From Macrobrachium rosenbergii (taxonomy: Eukaryota > Arthropoda > Malacostraca > Decapoda > Palaemonidae): a DNA stretch of 64,000 nt. The notes under the pieces were generated by a model. The model was not told where the DNA came from and searched no databases. It was given only the letters and a program-made list of their open reading frames with translations. Position numbers and translations under genes: made by a program. Below, piece after piece: positions 37,001 through 52,000 of this stretch (positions within the stretch are counted from its first letter, which is position 1; every line of letters begins with the position of its first letter). The stretch spans positions 25,110,391 through 25,174,390 of the forward strand of contig NC_089762.1 in assembly GCF_040412425.1 (NCBI RefSeq). The letters are read 5' to 3'.

Positions 37001-40000
37001 CTTCACGAATCCAACTCTTCGCATTTTCCCATGGTGTCACTAGGTCAGCACTGATAAAAAATTACAAAGTTGCAATTTTTTAAGAAACATTTGGTGGATT
37101 GACTAGGCAGCCACCGTTGCTGCTCTCAAACATCTTACATTATTTTTGTTACTATGGGATTTATTGCATTAGTAATATCATCCATTCTACTAAAAAATAT
37201 CATTTCTCACTATATCCTATTATCTGACTCCTAACATTTCTCTTAAAGCTTAAAATCTTATTTTCATTGTCATACCATGATTCATATCAGTATGGCAACA
37301 CACTCATTTATAATCTACTTTTGTATGTAATTTTATCTCGTATGATTTCTAAATTTTACTCAGTGTGGCCATTGTTTAATTTGCATTTTTTAGTTTTTAC
37401 TAAATTCCAACTCGTGAGTACCTATACTGGATATAACTGTCCCAGAATATTAGAAAGATTCAACCTCATTCAACCTTTCTCCATTTAATGTTATTTTATG
37501 CCTCTGAGCATGTGTTGTTCTCATTACTTCTGATTTTCTTCAAGCTGATTAAAACAGCTTCTTCTCCATATTCTAGGTCTAATTCAGTTTAATTTACACC
37601 TTTACATACTTTATTATAAATCTACAAGAAGAGCAGACAACAAAGCTGAAATAACATTTTCTTGTAGCACCTCACTATTTACTGCAAATTTATTTGACCA
37701 GACCCCATCAATGTTAACTTTCCATCTACTGTACTTTGTCAATGGATTATTTCAATTAGCCTTACAAATCTTATGTATATAACAAAGTAAAATGCAAAAA
37801 CAATTAGTACTGTCCTATGAATGTTCAAGTTCATAGAAAATCCAGATCTTTAAACTTCAATAGTAGTTAAATAACGTACATAGAGTGTACTTATATGATG
37901 AACTGGCTGTTTATTTTAGGAACAGCTTGTTGTTCTCTCTGAATAAATTACAGTACTTCATAAATCCTTTGCAGATTATCATTAAATACAATATAAGGTA
38001 AAAATGTCCACAACATGCACAAGGCTGATCTGGACTACTGTAAATACTTTGTATGCCTAAAGCATTTCATAAGGGGAATTTCAAACATCCACATGTCAGT
38101 CTCAGGCACTGCAAATACCATCTCAGTTATGTTGAACCATACTAGTCTCCACTAATTAACAAAACAAATTTACAAGAGGCTATTAGTAAGGATGCCCAGT
38201 TAAAAGCAAAATCATCACAAGAGGGGATATCAATTTCAGTTGGAAACATCACTGAATTAATTATATCAAAACAAACATGAGGTCATTACTCTGCTATGCC
38301 TTCTTATCTCCAAATTAAGCAAGGAGAGGAATAAAATAAAATACCTTTAGTTGAATTGCATTTTACTGTAACTACACCACCAATGGAAAACCTCCAATGA
38401 TGTGTGGATTGAGTTGCCTAAAAAGTAGAAAAGACACAAACACATTACAATTTTAGGGTACAGTACTACCCTTTATCTGAACCATAACCAAATATAGTAA
38501 CACTGAAAAAACTGATGCAGACAAAAAACCTAAGAAAAAGAAAGAGAAAAAAGGTATTCTGTAGCTTCTCTACAGAATACCTCTTTGGATACTTGTTGAT
38601 GGGCCATCTTGGTCACCAGTAAAAACAGAAGGTTAAATGCACCCATGAAGACTTCTAAAAGTCCATCAAAACAGCATTCACAATTTTCCTTAGATGTAAG
38701 CTTAACTGTAATTTTAATTTCAGATGTTAGAAACTTCCTAAATGAGAATATAAGTACTCAAACTCCTTTTAAAAGAGCAGCGAAGGCCAAATACCGTCTA
38801 TAGTACATAAAGGCTGACGATGTTTTCATCCAACTTCTCGCTGAAATCAGATATCAGCCAAGTCCTTGGATTTTAATTTAGCAATTTGGAAACAGTGCTT
38901 ATTTTATTATTTTTTTAAGACAGTGACAAATCATTTCAACAAAATACAGGAGAACTACACTGAAGATGGCTAAAGTACATATATCATCAACCTCCAATGA
39001 GAACGTCTTTTCTCCTATACAGTATGGAAACTGGTCTAGAATGACAAGAAGAGTGGTGCTGAAAGAAGGGGCACTTCCAACATGATGCCAATCAGAAAAG
39101 CAACTTCTTCAAATGGATGAAATGGAGGATAAAATTCACTCCTAGGACAATTTCTGTGGCTATTGATATATACTGAATACCCTTTATTACCAACTTTACA
39201 GAAAATAAGAAGGGATTCAGTCCATTTTTTTAAACTGTTGCCAAAAATAAAACATCAAACTTGTACAGGGATGTAAGCAGTCCAGTATGGAAATAATGTT
39301 TTGAATAAACTCATGTTTCATGAAAACAGTACTGCTGGCCAAAACCTACCACTTTGTTACAAAGGGGTGACTAACTAAGAATTTATAAAAAAGAAAATCC
39401 TGTATTTCCTGATGCAGATACCTCTCAAGTGTGGTAAGCCCCAAATCTGTTACCCGTCATATGTACAACACGTAGTTCTCAAATTAATACATCTGTCATC
39501 TGTAAACAATCATCGGAGGAAGAAGGGACTTAAATGTAAGGCAATGGTTTGTATCTAAAAAATGATATTTTTATGATAAAATAAAGTTTTGTACATACTT
39601 ACCCGGCAGATATATACTTAGCTATAGTCTCCGACGTTCCCGACAGAAATTCAAATTTCGCGGCACACGCGACAGGTAGGTCAGGTGATCTACCATACCC
39701 GCCGCTGGGTGGCGGGAATAGAACCATTCCCGTTTTCTATGTCAGATTTTCTTTCCACCTGTCTCCTGAGGGGAGGCTGGGCGGGCCATTAATCGTATAT
39801 CTGCCGGGTAAGTATGTACAAAACTTTATTTTATCATAAAATATCATTTTTGTACATGAAACTTACCCGTCAGATATATACTTAGCTGATTGGCACCCTT
39901 GGAGGAGGGCAAGAGACAGCAAAGAACTAAAAACGGGAAAACAACATATGTTGTAGGAATAAACAAAAACCATGGTTCTTACCTGATTGGGCAGAAGACT

Positions 40001-43000
40001 TCATGGATACTGTCTATGAGTCTGCATGCCTCAAGAGCTTCAGCGAGGAAGTGACCTAAGACTGACAGCCCTTCTGGATCATATCAATGGGGATAAACCC
40101 ACTTACATGACAGAGCCTGTTATGGATCGTGTCAATGGGGATTAACCCACTTACAAGACAGAGCCCTCTACCTGAATCATATCAATGGGGGCTATCCCTC
40201 TTACATGACAGAGCTTAGGTAATAAAAAAACAACAAGGAGCTAACAACCAAAACCCGACCACCTGACCAAGCCTAACCTTGTTAGTAATACGAGATGAAA
40301 AAGAGAGAGACCTGCAACACCTTTTTCAACCGACCATAAAAACACAACAAACAATTAAAAATAACACTAAATTAAATAGGATTAGCTTCAGCTCCTTGAC
40401 CCAGCACCGAATCCGCGGATACGTAAGCTCCTAGAGAGAAGCACTTCTCATATGTCACACTAACATCTCTCAAATAATGAGAAGCAAACACTGAGTTACA
40501 TCTCCAGTATGTAGAGTCCACAATAGACTGGAGGGACCAAGACTTGTGGAAAGCTAGAGAAGTAGCTATTGCTCTCACCTCATGAGCATTAACTCTTAGG
40601 AGCTGAAAATGTTCTTCTTACATGAAAGATGAGCCTCTTTTATAATATCCTTAATGAAGAAAGCCTGGGCATTCTTGAAATTGCTCTTGAAGGATCCTTG
40701 ACAGAACACCAAAGACTTTCGGTGTTGCCTCTGAGCTGTTTCTTTCTCTCCAAATAATGTTTAAGACTTCTTACTGGACAGAGTGTGTGTTCCAGCTCCT
40801 GTCCTGAAAGATCGGAGAGTCCTTTGACCTCAAAACTCCTAGGCCAAGGTTTTGAAGGGTTCTCATTCTTTGCTAAGAAGAGAGGCTGAAAGGAGCAGAT
40901 TGCAGAGTCCTTCTTAAAGCCTACAGAACCTTCCAAAGCTTGTAATTCACTAACTCTTTTGCAGAAGCAAGAGCAAAAAAAAACAGCGATTTTCTGGTCA
41001 AATCCCTGAAAGAGGCAGATCGAGGAGGCTCAAACTTGTTAGACATTAAGAACTTTAGGACCACGTCCAAATTCCAGCTGGGAGGTCTAGGGGACTTATT
41101 TTTAGAAGTTTCAAAAAGACCTTATAAGGTCGTGAAGGTCTTTATTATCCGAGATGTTCAGACCTCTGTGTCTAAAGACTGAAGACAGCATGCTCCTATA
41201 CCCCTTTATGGTGGAAACCGCCAGGTTACATTGCTCCCTTTAGGTAGAGAAGGAAATCCGCAATCTCCATTACAGAGGTACTGGAAGAGGAAACTTTCTT
41301 AGATCGGCACCATCTCCTAAAGACTTCCCACTTCGACTGGTAGAGGCGCAAGGTAGAAGATCTTCTGGCTCTGGCGATAGCCTTAGCAGCCTTGTGCTAA
41401 AAACCCTTCGCTCTAACCAGTCCTTCGACAGTCTGAAGGCAGTTAGGTTTAGAGCGGGAAGATTCTTGTGAAATCTGTCGAAGTGGGGTTGTTTGAGAAG
41501 ATCGCCTCCTGAGAGGGAGCGATCTGGGAAAATCTATCATCCATTCCAGTACCTCTGTGAACCAGTCTCTGGATGGCCAAAAGGGAGCGATCAGGGTGAG
41601 CTTGGTGCCCTCGACAAACTGAACTTCCTGATTACCTCCCCAATTATCTTGAACGGGGAAAAGCGAACAGTCTAGACCGCTCCCAATCTAGGAGAAGGCC
41701 GTCTATAGCTACTGCTCTGGGGTCCGAGATTGGGGAGCAGTAGTTCTCCAACCTCTTGTTCCAATGGGTTGCAAAGAGGTCTATATGAGGTCTCCCCACA
41801 GGAACCATAGCCTTTGCAAACCTCCTGATGAAGGGACCACTCCGTGGGAAGAACTTGATCTTTTCTGCTGAGCAGATCCGCCCTCACATTCCTTTCCCCT
41901 GAACAAATCTGGTGAGGAGAACGATGTTTCTCTCCCCCGCCCACAACAGAAGGTTCCTTGCTGCAATGTACAGGAGAAGGAATGTGTCCCTCCTGCTTCC
42001 TGATATAAGCCAGGGCTGTGGTGTTGTCGGAGTTGACTAGAACTACTGATCCCTTGACCAGAAGTTCGAATCTGGAAAGAGCTAGGTGAATGGCTACCAG
42101 CTCTTTCATGTTGATGTGCCAGGCCCTTCTGATCCGTGTCCCAGGTACCTGACACTTCTTCCGAGCCTAGTGTCGCTCCCCAACCCGACTCCGACGCGTC
42201 TGAGAACAACACTAGGCGAGGGCTCAGGGTTGTAGAGGAATTCCTAGACCCAGCTTCTTTGGGTCTAACCACCAACGGAGCTGTTCCTTTACCAGAGATG
42301 ATATTTGGAAGGAATCTGACAAGTCTTGGGACTTCCGATCCCAAGATTCTTTCAGGAAGAACTGAAGAGGTCTGAGGTGAAGCCTTCCCAGAGAAACGAA
42401 CTGTTCCAGCGAGGAAATGGTCCCCAGCAGACTCATCCATTCCCTCGCAACAACTGTCTTTCTCCAGAAAGTCTGTCACCTTTTGAAGGCAGCGTTCCTT
42501 CTTTCCAGGGAGGAAACGCTCGAAAACCCCGAGAATCCATCCGAATCCCCAGGTAGACAATTTCCTGCTGAGGAATCATCTGAGACTTCTCGAGGTTCAC
42601 AAGAAGTCCTAGAGATTGGACCAGGTTTAAAGTCCGAGAAAGGTCCTCCAGACAACGGTTCTTTGAACTGGACCGAATCAGCCAATCGTCGAGATACAAG
42701 GAAATCCTCACTCCTCCAAGTGCAACCAGTGAGCCACATTCCTGAGAATGGTCGTGAACACTTGGGGAGCTGTGGAAAGTCCAAGCAAAGAGCCCTGAAC
42801 TGAAAGGTACTGCCATGAACCATGAACCTTAGGAACTTCCTGGAGGAGGGATGGATGGGGACGTGGAAGTAAGCATCCTGAAGGTCCAGGGACACCATCC
42901 AATCTCCTGGACGAAGAGACGACAGAACTGAAGACGCCGTCTCCATAGAGAACTTCTTCTTTCTGACAAAAGAGTTCAGGAGCTCACGTCCAAGACCGGT

Positions 43001-46000
43001 CTCCACCCCCCGAGGATTTTGGAACAAGAAAAAGACGGTTGTAAAAACCCGGGGAATGGAAGATCTTGCAACCGGTTCTATGGCAGACTTTTCTAGCATT
43101 TGATCGACGGCTAGAAGAAGGGCTTGCCTCTCCGACAGGATCCTTGTATCTCGCCGATAACTCCCCTCGGAGTTGTAGTCAAGGGAGGTTTTAAAGAAGG
43201 GAATGAGGTACCCTTCCTCAAAACAGAGAGGGACCATTCGTCCGTCCCCCTTTTGTGCCCAGGCTTCGCAAACTTGAGAAGTCTGGCACCTACTGGAGTC
43301 TGGAGGACTTGATTTTCACTTGGACTTCCTGGAAGGGAGTCCTGAAGGCCTGGATCTTCTCTCAGGTCTTTCCTCCTAATAGACCTGGATGAACGAAAGG
43401 GCTCCTGAAAGGGGGGCTTCTCCTTCTTAGCAATAGGAGCAGCAGGTCTCATCCTCTTCGAAGACTGAGCCAGAAGGTCTTGAGAAGCCTTCTCCGACAA
43501 GGAACGAGAGACTTCCTTTACAGTTTCTTGTGGGAAAAGATGGCTAGAAAGAGGAGAGTACAAGAGGGAAGACCTCTGGGAAGGAGAGACCGATTTAGAG
43601 AGGAAAGAGCTGAAGACTGACCTCTTCTTAAGCAGGCCAGTGCCAAACAGGGAAGCGATTCCATCGAGCCGTCCCTTAACAGCTTTGTCCAGGCAAGACA
43701 ACACACTGCTGAGGTCCTCCATACTGACTGAATCCTCTTGAAGACTTCTCTTGGCTAAGGCCCCAAGAGACCAGTCCATGAAGTTGAACACTTCCAGCAC
43801 ACGGAAAAGGCCCTTGAGGAAATGGTCCAGTTCACACAGTCCCCAAGAAGCCTTGGCCGAATTAGAGGAGAGTCTTCTGGAAGAATCTACCAGTGAAGAA
43901 AAATCTGAGCCAGCAGAAGAGGGGAGAGCTAACCCCATCGGCTCCCTGGTCTCATACCACATTCCCAGCTTTCCCGAAAGCCTAGAGGAGGCAAAGAGAA
44001 GACAGTCTTGCCTGCATCCTTCTTTGAGGAGAGCCACTCTCCGAAACCTTTAAGAGCTTTCTTCATGGAGATCGTAGGGACGCATTTTAACAAGAGAGGA
44101 AGATTTCAGAGGCCTTGGTGCTCGAGAGCATAGAACCAGGAGAAGGAGGAGAAGCAGGCTTGAGGGAATCTCCATACTCCTGGACTAGTAGAGCTGTCAA
44201 CCTCTTGTAATCAGAAATTGTGATGTCTTTAGGGAAATTCGTTCTGAAGAAATCTCCGATAACGCCTCCAGGCCAGAAGGAGGAGGAGAACGCTAGAAGT
44301 AGAAGGGCATTTATCAGAAGAAGAGCGCCTAGAAGGAGAAGAGCCTTTGTCCACTGGAGAACGATGATCCGGAGAGAAGCGCCTGCTGACTGGCGCCTGA
44401 CAGAAGAAGCAGCTCGAACCAAGAGGAGCCCTTGCTGGGAGAGGGGCGCCAACAGACGAAAGGGAGGCTGGAGAGGAACTTCTACGAGGCGAACGAGCAG
44501 GGCGCTGACTGAGCTAGAAAGTATCTCCAACAGGAGAAGACCGACGACATTTGGCGCCTGGGTGAGAGGCGCTATTCGGAGACGAAGAGATGCTGAGGAG
44601 AGAGGCGCCTACCAGGAGAGGAGCGCCTACCAGGAGAAGAGCGCCTATCAGGAGAGGAGCGCTACCAGGAGAAGAGCGCCTATCAGGAGAGGAGCGCCTA
44701 CAAGGAGAGGAGCGCCTGGACGGAGCGCCTGCAAGGAGAGGAGCGCCTACCAGGAGAGGAGAGCCTGGAAGGAGAGGAGCGCCTGCTGCTGGAGGGGCGC
44801 TTAACAGGAGAAGAACGCTTCCTAGAAGACGACTTGCTGGGAGAAGAGAGTCTCTTGAGGACTTAATCGGAAGAGAGGCATCCTTCCGACGAGAGGAGCT
44901 CTTTGATAAAGAGCCAGCAAGAGCAGCGAGTTGAGCCTGGAGGCCTACCAGGATCTGCTTGGTGGACTCCTGAACACCAGAAGAAGAGGAGGAAGATCTT
45001 TGAGTCCTCTCTTCTTGAAACAGGAGAATCTTCAGGAAAGCGCTCAGGGCTAGAATCCAAGGCGTCTCCTCTAGGAGCCTTCCAAGTCCTCTTCAAAGGA
45101 CGCGACTCTCAGCCGAACTCCAACCACGTTTAGGAGACGAAGAAGCAGAAGAAGAGAAACACTTTTTAAGATCCCTTTCCTACGGCGATCTAAGGCAGCC
45201 TGGGACGCGTCAACAGGAGCTGCCGAAGGGACGCCTGACCGCTTGGGAGCGCTCTTCATCCCCTTTTGCGGCTGTCGACATTCCTCCTCCACTGGGTCTG
45301 GGAGTTTGGAAGAGGTCTAGGCCTAGGGAGCAATGCGGAGCCGGTCAGACGCCCCCTCCACTACACTGGGGACACTACACAAATCACTATCACTTATCAC
45401 TTTCTTTTCTCCATAGCGCTGCGATCTGCAACTGCATCTTGCGGATCGTAGCCTTCATAGCAGCCATCTCCGATTTACTAATCCACAGGTTCGACGAAGG
45501 GTGAAGGAGCTGAAACAACTGGAGTGACAGGAGAATCTGGAAGAGTGTTAGGATCTAAATCTACCTCCTTGAAAGAGACCTACTAGCGCTTCTGGAAGAA
45601 GCCTTCCTAACTCTGTCCTTCTCCAACTTGCAAACATAAGAGTTTAACGCCTTCCATTCCAGTTCAGTGAGATTCTCACATTCAACACACGTGTTCTCAA
45701 AAGAGCATTCATTCTCCCTACACCTCGAACACACAGAATGAGGATCTCAAGCTTTGGTAGTCTCACCTTACAATCAGACCTCTACACACACACTTAAAAC
45801 ACCGGTGCAACACTCTGATCAGACATTCTTAAGAAAATACCAAAGCCAAAATCAAAAACAGTCCACAAAAGCGTATGCCAAGCCAAAGATCCAATACGTC
45901 ACCAAAGGTCAGTCCAAAATAATCCTCAGCAAGCGAAAAATGAAAATCAAAGCAGAAGGAACCAACAACAGATGTTGCGGAACCAGCGACAGAGAAAATC

Positions 46001-49000
46001 TGACATGAAAACGGAATGGTTCCTATTCCCGCCACCCAGCGGCGGGTATGGTAGATCACCTGACCTACCTGTCGTGTGCCGCGAAATTTGAATTTCTGTC
46101 GGGAACGCCGGAGACTATAGCTAAGTATATATCTGACGGGTAAGTTTCATGTACAAAAAACATACGTTTTCTATGCAATGTATCCTTATAAATGTACTCA
46201 TTGAATACTGAAAGCAGAATATTTACTCAAGAAGGAAGGCACCTGAAAGCATCTCATTATTATTAACATGAAATCAGGTCTGAAAAGTACTGACCTAAAA
46301 TCAACATTTTGTCACCCAAGGACACAGAATCAAGTTCAGGTTATGAGTTTAAAAATAAAAACCAAAGAAATTAGTGCAAGTGAAAGAATGTAGCAAAAAA
46401 ATTTATTTACAGACACTTTGTCTTCTCTCTCAGGAGACAGGTGGAGCAAAACTGCTGGTGCTATTTACAAACCTACATTGATATTTCCATAAAATCTAAT
46501 TGTCATTATTCAACTCGTCATTCTTTACAAAAACCCTGAGAGGTTCCAAAAGTCTGGATATCAACTGAAGCTGCTGACCAGTCAGTAACCACACTGATTT
46601 GGTTAACCAATGGGGAGCTGAGGGAATGTATGCATATGCACCAACCCACATGAGCCACCTAATCTTCTAAAACAGTTAATGACAGCACAATGGAAAGATG
46701 AGTTTTGGATTGTGAGGAAAATGATATTTTATGATAAAATAAAGTTTTGTACATACTTACCCGGCAGATATATACTTAGCTATAGTCTCCGACGTTCCCG
46801 ACAGAATTTCAAAACTCGCGGCACACGCGACAGGTAGGTCAGGTGATCAACCATACCCGCTTGGCGGGAATAGGAACCATTCCAGTTTTCTAATCAGATT
46901 TTCTCTTCCACCTGTCTCCTGAGGGAGGCTGGGCGGGCCATCAATCGTATATATCTGCCGGGTAAGTATGTACAAAACTTTATTTTATCATAAAAATATC
47001 ATTTTTGTACATGCAACTTACCCGTCAGATATATACTTAGCTGAATGGCACCCTTGGAGGAGGGCAAGAGACAGAAAATAACTAAAAACGGGAAAACAAC
47101 ATATGTTGTAGGATAAACAAAAACCATGGTTCTTACCTGATTGGGCAGAAGACTTCATGGATACTGTCTATGAGTCTGCTTGCCTCAGGAGCTTCAGCGA
47201 GGATGTGACCTGTGACTGACAGCCCTTCTGGATCGTGCCAATGGGGATGACCCACTAACATGGCCGAGCCTATAGCGGATCGTGTCAAAGGGGCTGACCC
47301 ACTTACATGACCGAGCCTACACCTGAATCGTATCAATGGGGCTATCCTCTTACATGACAGAGCTAGGTGTCCATACAAATTACAAGGAACATGACAACCA
47401 ATCCCGACCACCTGACCAATCCTAACCTTGTTAGTGATAAGAATTGAAAGGGGAAGCAAAATTCCATCACCCTCTTTCAACCAACCATAAAAAACACACA
47501 CCACCAAGCCTAAAAAACAACTAAATTAACTAAACTAAATAGGATTGGATTCAGCTCCCCTGTCCCAGCACCGAATCCGCAGATACGTGCGCTCTAGAGA
47601 GAAGCACTTATCATACGTTACTCTAATATCTCGTAAATAATGAGATGCAAACGTTGAATTACACTCAATAGGTTGCCTCTATAATAGACTGGAGAGACAA
47701 CGTCTTGTGAAAAGCCAAGGATGTAGCAATGGCTCTCACTTCAATGTGCTTTCACTCTAAGGAGCTTAAAGTGCTCATCTTCACATGAGATATGCGCTTC
47801 CTTGATGACGTCCTTAATAAAAAGGACAGCGCATTCTTTGAGATCGCTCTTGAAGGATTCCTGACAGAGCACCAAAGACTTTCAACCGATCCTCCCAGAG
47901 ATTTCTTCTTTCTAAGTAAATTTAAGGCTCCTGACAGGGCATAGAGTCCTCTCAACTCATGTCCTGTCACAGAAGAAAGACCTTTTAATTCAAAGGTTCT
48001 TGTACGGTTTAGAAGGATTCTCATTCTTTGCTAGAAAGAATGGTTTAAAGGAGCATATAGCCGAACCTTCCTTAAAACCAACTTTGCCGTCTAAGGCTTG
48101 TATTTCACTTATTCTCTTAGCTGAGGCAAGGGCAAAGAGGAAAAGTGACTTCCTGGTGAGATCCCTGAAGGAAGCTTGATGAGGAGGTTCAATTTTTTAG
48201 ACATTAAGAATTTCAAAACTATGTCTAGATTCCAACTGGGAGGTTTCAAGTCATGAATTTTGACGTTTCAAAAGACCTTATAAGGTCATGAAGGTCTCTG
48301 TTTTCCGAGATATTCAGATCTCTGTGTCTGAAAACTGAAGATAACATACTCCTGTATCCCTTTAATTGTGGATACAGCGAGGTTGCAATGTTCCCTCAGG
48401 AAGATAAAGAAATCAGCAATGTTTGTCACAGAGGTACTGGAAGAGGATATCTTATTGGTCCTGCACCATCTTCTAAAGACCTCCCACTTCGACTGGTAGA
48501 CGCGAAGGGTTGAGGATCTCCTGGCTCTTGCAATAGCCTTTCGCAGCTTTGTGCGAAAAACCCTTCGCTCTGACCAGACCTTCGATAGTCTGAAGGCAGT
48601 TAGACTGAGAGCGGGAGATTCTTGTGGAATCTGTTGAAGTGGGGCTGTTTGAGAAGATCGTTCCTGTGTGGGAAGCGATCTTGGAAAATCTACTATCCAT
48701 TCCAGTACCTCTGTGAACCAATCTTGAGCTGGCCAAAACGGAGCTACTAGTGTCAGTCTCGCGCCTTCCGATGATGCAAACTTTCTTACCACTTCTCCCA
48801 GGATCTTGAATGGGGGAAAGGCATACCCGTCTAATCCTGTCCAATCTAGGAGAAGACTGTCTATTGCAACTGCTCTGGGGTCCGATATCGGAGAGCAGTA
48901 GTTTTCTAGCCTTGCATTCCAGTGGGTTGCAAAGAGGTCGATATTCGTCCTTCCCCACAGGTTCCACAGTCTTTCGCAGACTTCTGAATGGAGAGTCCAC

Positions 49001-52000
49001 TCTGTGGGAAGGACCTGATCCTTCCTGCTGAGAAGGTCGGCCCTCACATTCCTCTCTCCTGTACAAATCTGGTGAGGAGTCTGATCCTCCTCTCCTGAGC
49101 CCATAACAGCAACGTTTTTGCCGTTTCGTAAAGGGAGAAGGAGTGTGTTCCTCCCTGTTTCCTTATATAAGCCAGGGCAGTAGTGTTGTCTGAGTTCACT
49201 TGGACTACTTGTCCTGCGACAAGGAACTCGAACTTGATGAGAGCCAAATGAACTGCTGATAGCTCTTTCTTGTTGATGTGCCAGTTCACCTGGTCTCCTC
49301 CCAGGTGCCTGACACTTCTTCGACCCTAGTGTTGCCCCCCATCCCGACTCCGAGGCGTCTGAGAACAACACTAGGGTAGGGCTCGGTAACTGAAGAGACA
49401 TTCCTTGGCATAATTTTCGAGGGTCTAACCACCAGTTGAGATCCTCTTTTATCTTGTCCGAAATTTGGAACAAAGTTGCTAAGTCCTGAGACTTCTGGTC
49501 CCAACTCTCCTTTAGGAAAAACTGAAGAGGTCTCAGATGAAGTTTTCCCAAGGAGACGAACTGTTCCAGCGAGGAAATGGTCCCCAGCAGACTCATCCAC
49601 TCCCCTCGCTGAACAATGTTTTCTCCTTAGAAAAACTGTCACCTTTTCTATGCAGCGATCTATTCTCTCTTGGGATGGAAAGGCTAGAAAATCCCGAGAA
49701 TCCATCAGAATCCCCAGGTAAACAATGCTCTGCTGCGGAACAACCTGGGATTTCTGAAGGTTTACTAATAGTCCAAGGGACTGTGTCATATTTAGGGTGA
49801 TCGACAAGTACTCCAGACAACTGTCCTTTGATTGAGCTCGAATCAGCCAATCGTCGAGATACATTGATATCCTCACTCCTCTAAATGAAGCCAGCGTGCC
49901 ACATTCCTTAAGATGCCCGTGAACACTTGTGGGGCCGTCGAAAGACCCAAAGCACAGGGACCTGAATTGAAAAACTTTTCCCGAATCACTTAACCTCAGG
50001 AACTTTCTTGGACGAGGGGATGAATGGGAATGTGGAAGTAAGCGTCCTGCAGGTCCAGGAGACCATCCAATCCCCTGGACGAAGAGCTGCAAGAACCGAA
50101 GAGGTAGTCTCCATTTTGAATTTCGTCTTGATTACGAAGAAATTCAGGGCGCTCACATCCAGAACCTGTCTCCAACCCCCAGGATTTCGGAACCAGAAAA
50201 AGACGGTTGTAAAACCCGGGAATGGAGGTCTTGAACTGGTTCTATTGCTTCCTTTTCTAACATTTGTTCCACTGCTAGAAAAAGAGCCTGGTTCTTGATG
50301 GGATCCCTGTAGCTGGCGGATAACTCCCTGGGAGTTGATGTTAAAGGAGGACTTTCCCTGAAGGGGATAAGGTAGCCTCTTCTTAAAATGGAGAGGGACC
50401 AGTCGTCCGCCCCTCTCTGTGCCCAGACCTCGGCGAAAGCAGTCTGGCACCCACTGTCGTCTGGAGTACTTGTTTCTTCATTTGGTCCTTCTGATAGGAC
50501 GAGAGGAAGACCTTCCTCTTCTCTCTGGTCTTTTGCTCCTGAAGGAGGATCTGGACGAAGGACCACCTCGAAAGGGCTCCTGAAAGGGAGCCTTCTCCTT
50601 CTTGGCGAAAGGGACGGCAGGTCTGACCCTCTTAGATGACTGGGCCAAAAGGTCCTGTGTCGCCTTTTCAGATAATCTAGAAGCGAGAAATCTCCTTCAC
50701 CAAATTTTGAGGAAAAGGTGAGGAGAAAAAGGAGCAAACAGAAGAGAGGATCTCTGAAGAGGAGACACAGACTTGTGAGGAAAGAGCTGAATACTGACCT
50801 CTTCTTCAGAATAGCAGCTCCAATAAGGCAGCGACTTCCGAACCGTCCCTCACTGCTTTGTCCAAGCAAGACAAAACACTCACGAAGTCATCCAAACACA
50901 GGAATTCGGGATCCCGAGTCCTGTTGGCCAAAAGCTCCAAGAGACCAATCCATAAAGTTGAAGACCTCCACAACTCTAAAAAGACCCTTGAGGAGATGAT
51001 CCATTTCACTCATTCCCAAGTCGCCTTGGCTGAAGAAAGGGAAAGTCTCCTGGAGGAGTCAACCAGATTAGAGAAATCTGCGTCAGCAGATGAGGGGAGC
51101 CCCAACCCCATAGGCTCCTTGGTCTCATACCACATTCCTGATTTTCCCAAAAGTTTCAAAGGAGGGAAAGAGAAACCGTCTTGCTTGCATCCTTCTTAGA
51201 TTGCATCCACTCCCGACTCCTTTAAAGGCCTTCCTCATCGAAATCGTAGGGGCGCATCTTGACAAACGAAGAGGGTCTAGTTGACTTGGTGCTGTCCCAC
51301 AAAGATCCCGGAGAAGGAGGGGCAGCATGACAAAGAGAATCTCCAAACTCCTGAATTAGAACCAGAAGCCAACCGTTTGTAATCCGAAACTCCAGCGTCC
51401 TTAGGAGAATCCTCTTCTGAAACTTCCTCCAAAGCAGCAGGCGGAGAGGAAGGCTTAAGAGAAGAAGAGCGCCTATCAGGAAAGCCAGCCTGGAAGGAGA
51501 AGCACTCCTGTCCAACGAAGAGCGCCTACCAGGAGAATGGCGCCTGACCCCGGACGGGCGCCTGTCAGGAGAGGGGTCCTGTCCACTGATGAGAGCCTTC
51601 CAGGAGAGGCCCTAAACGAGGGGCTTGGTAGGAGAGCGGCGCCTGCCGGAAGGAGGGAGGGAGCTTGGAAGGACGAAGAGCGCCTGCCCAAAGGAGAAGT
51701 ACAGTGAGGCGAAGTGCGCCTGGAAGGAGAGGCGCTTCTCTCCGATGATGAGCGCCTGGAAGACAAGTGCGCCTGCTGGGGAGACTGGCGCCTGTTCGGC
51801 GAAGAGCGCCTACATGAGACGAAGAAAAAACTTGCTGGAAGAAGGAAGCTTGGCAGGAGAAGAGCGACGAGTTGAAGACGAGCTTCCTGGAACTCTTGAC
51901 AGGAAGAAAGTCATCCTTCCTACGAGAAGAGGAGTCCTTAGAAAGAGATCCAACAAGCGCCGATAACTGCTCCTGGAGGCCGATCAAAATCTTCTTCGTC

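Larger units (their letters stand above)
39557..46160 (-). mobile_element. DIRS-like element C1, full length but defective
   Basis: Family C copy with ITRs 39557-39752 and 45996-46160 and ICR 39793-39889. The ends are A6 runs (TCTAAAAAATGATA and GTACAAAAAACATA). Gag-like, RT-RNase H and YR are on the minus strand with frameshifts; YLDD and HEVR boxes are intact. Occupies the large RUSF1 intron with C2 and A7. Distinguished from C2 by a large RS-coding minisatellite in gag. Confidence 0.92.

Noticed and set aside
38552..38582. microRNA precursor
   Set aside because: Stem of 13 bp with a 5-nt loop is too short for a pre-miRNA.
44220..44934. Plus-strand Arg/Glu-rich frames of up to 194 codons
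   Set aside because: Antisense shadow of the gag minisatellite; the coding strand of the element is minus and no family matches the plus reading.
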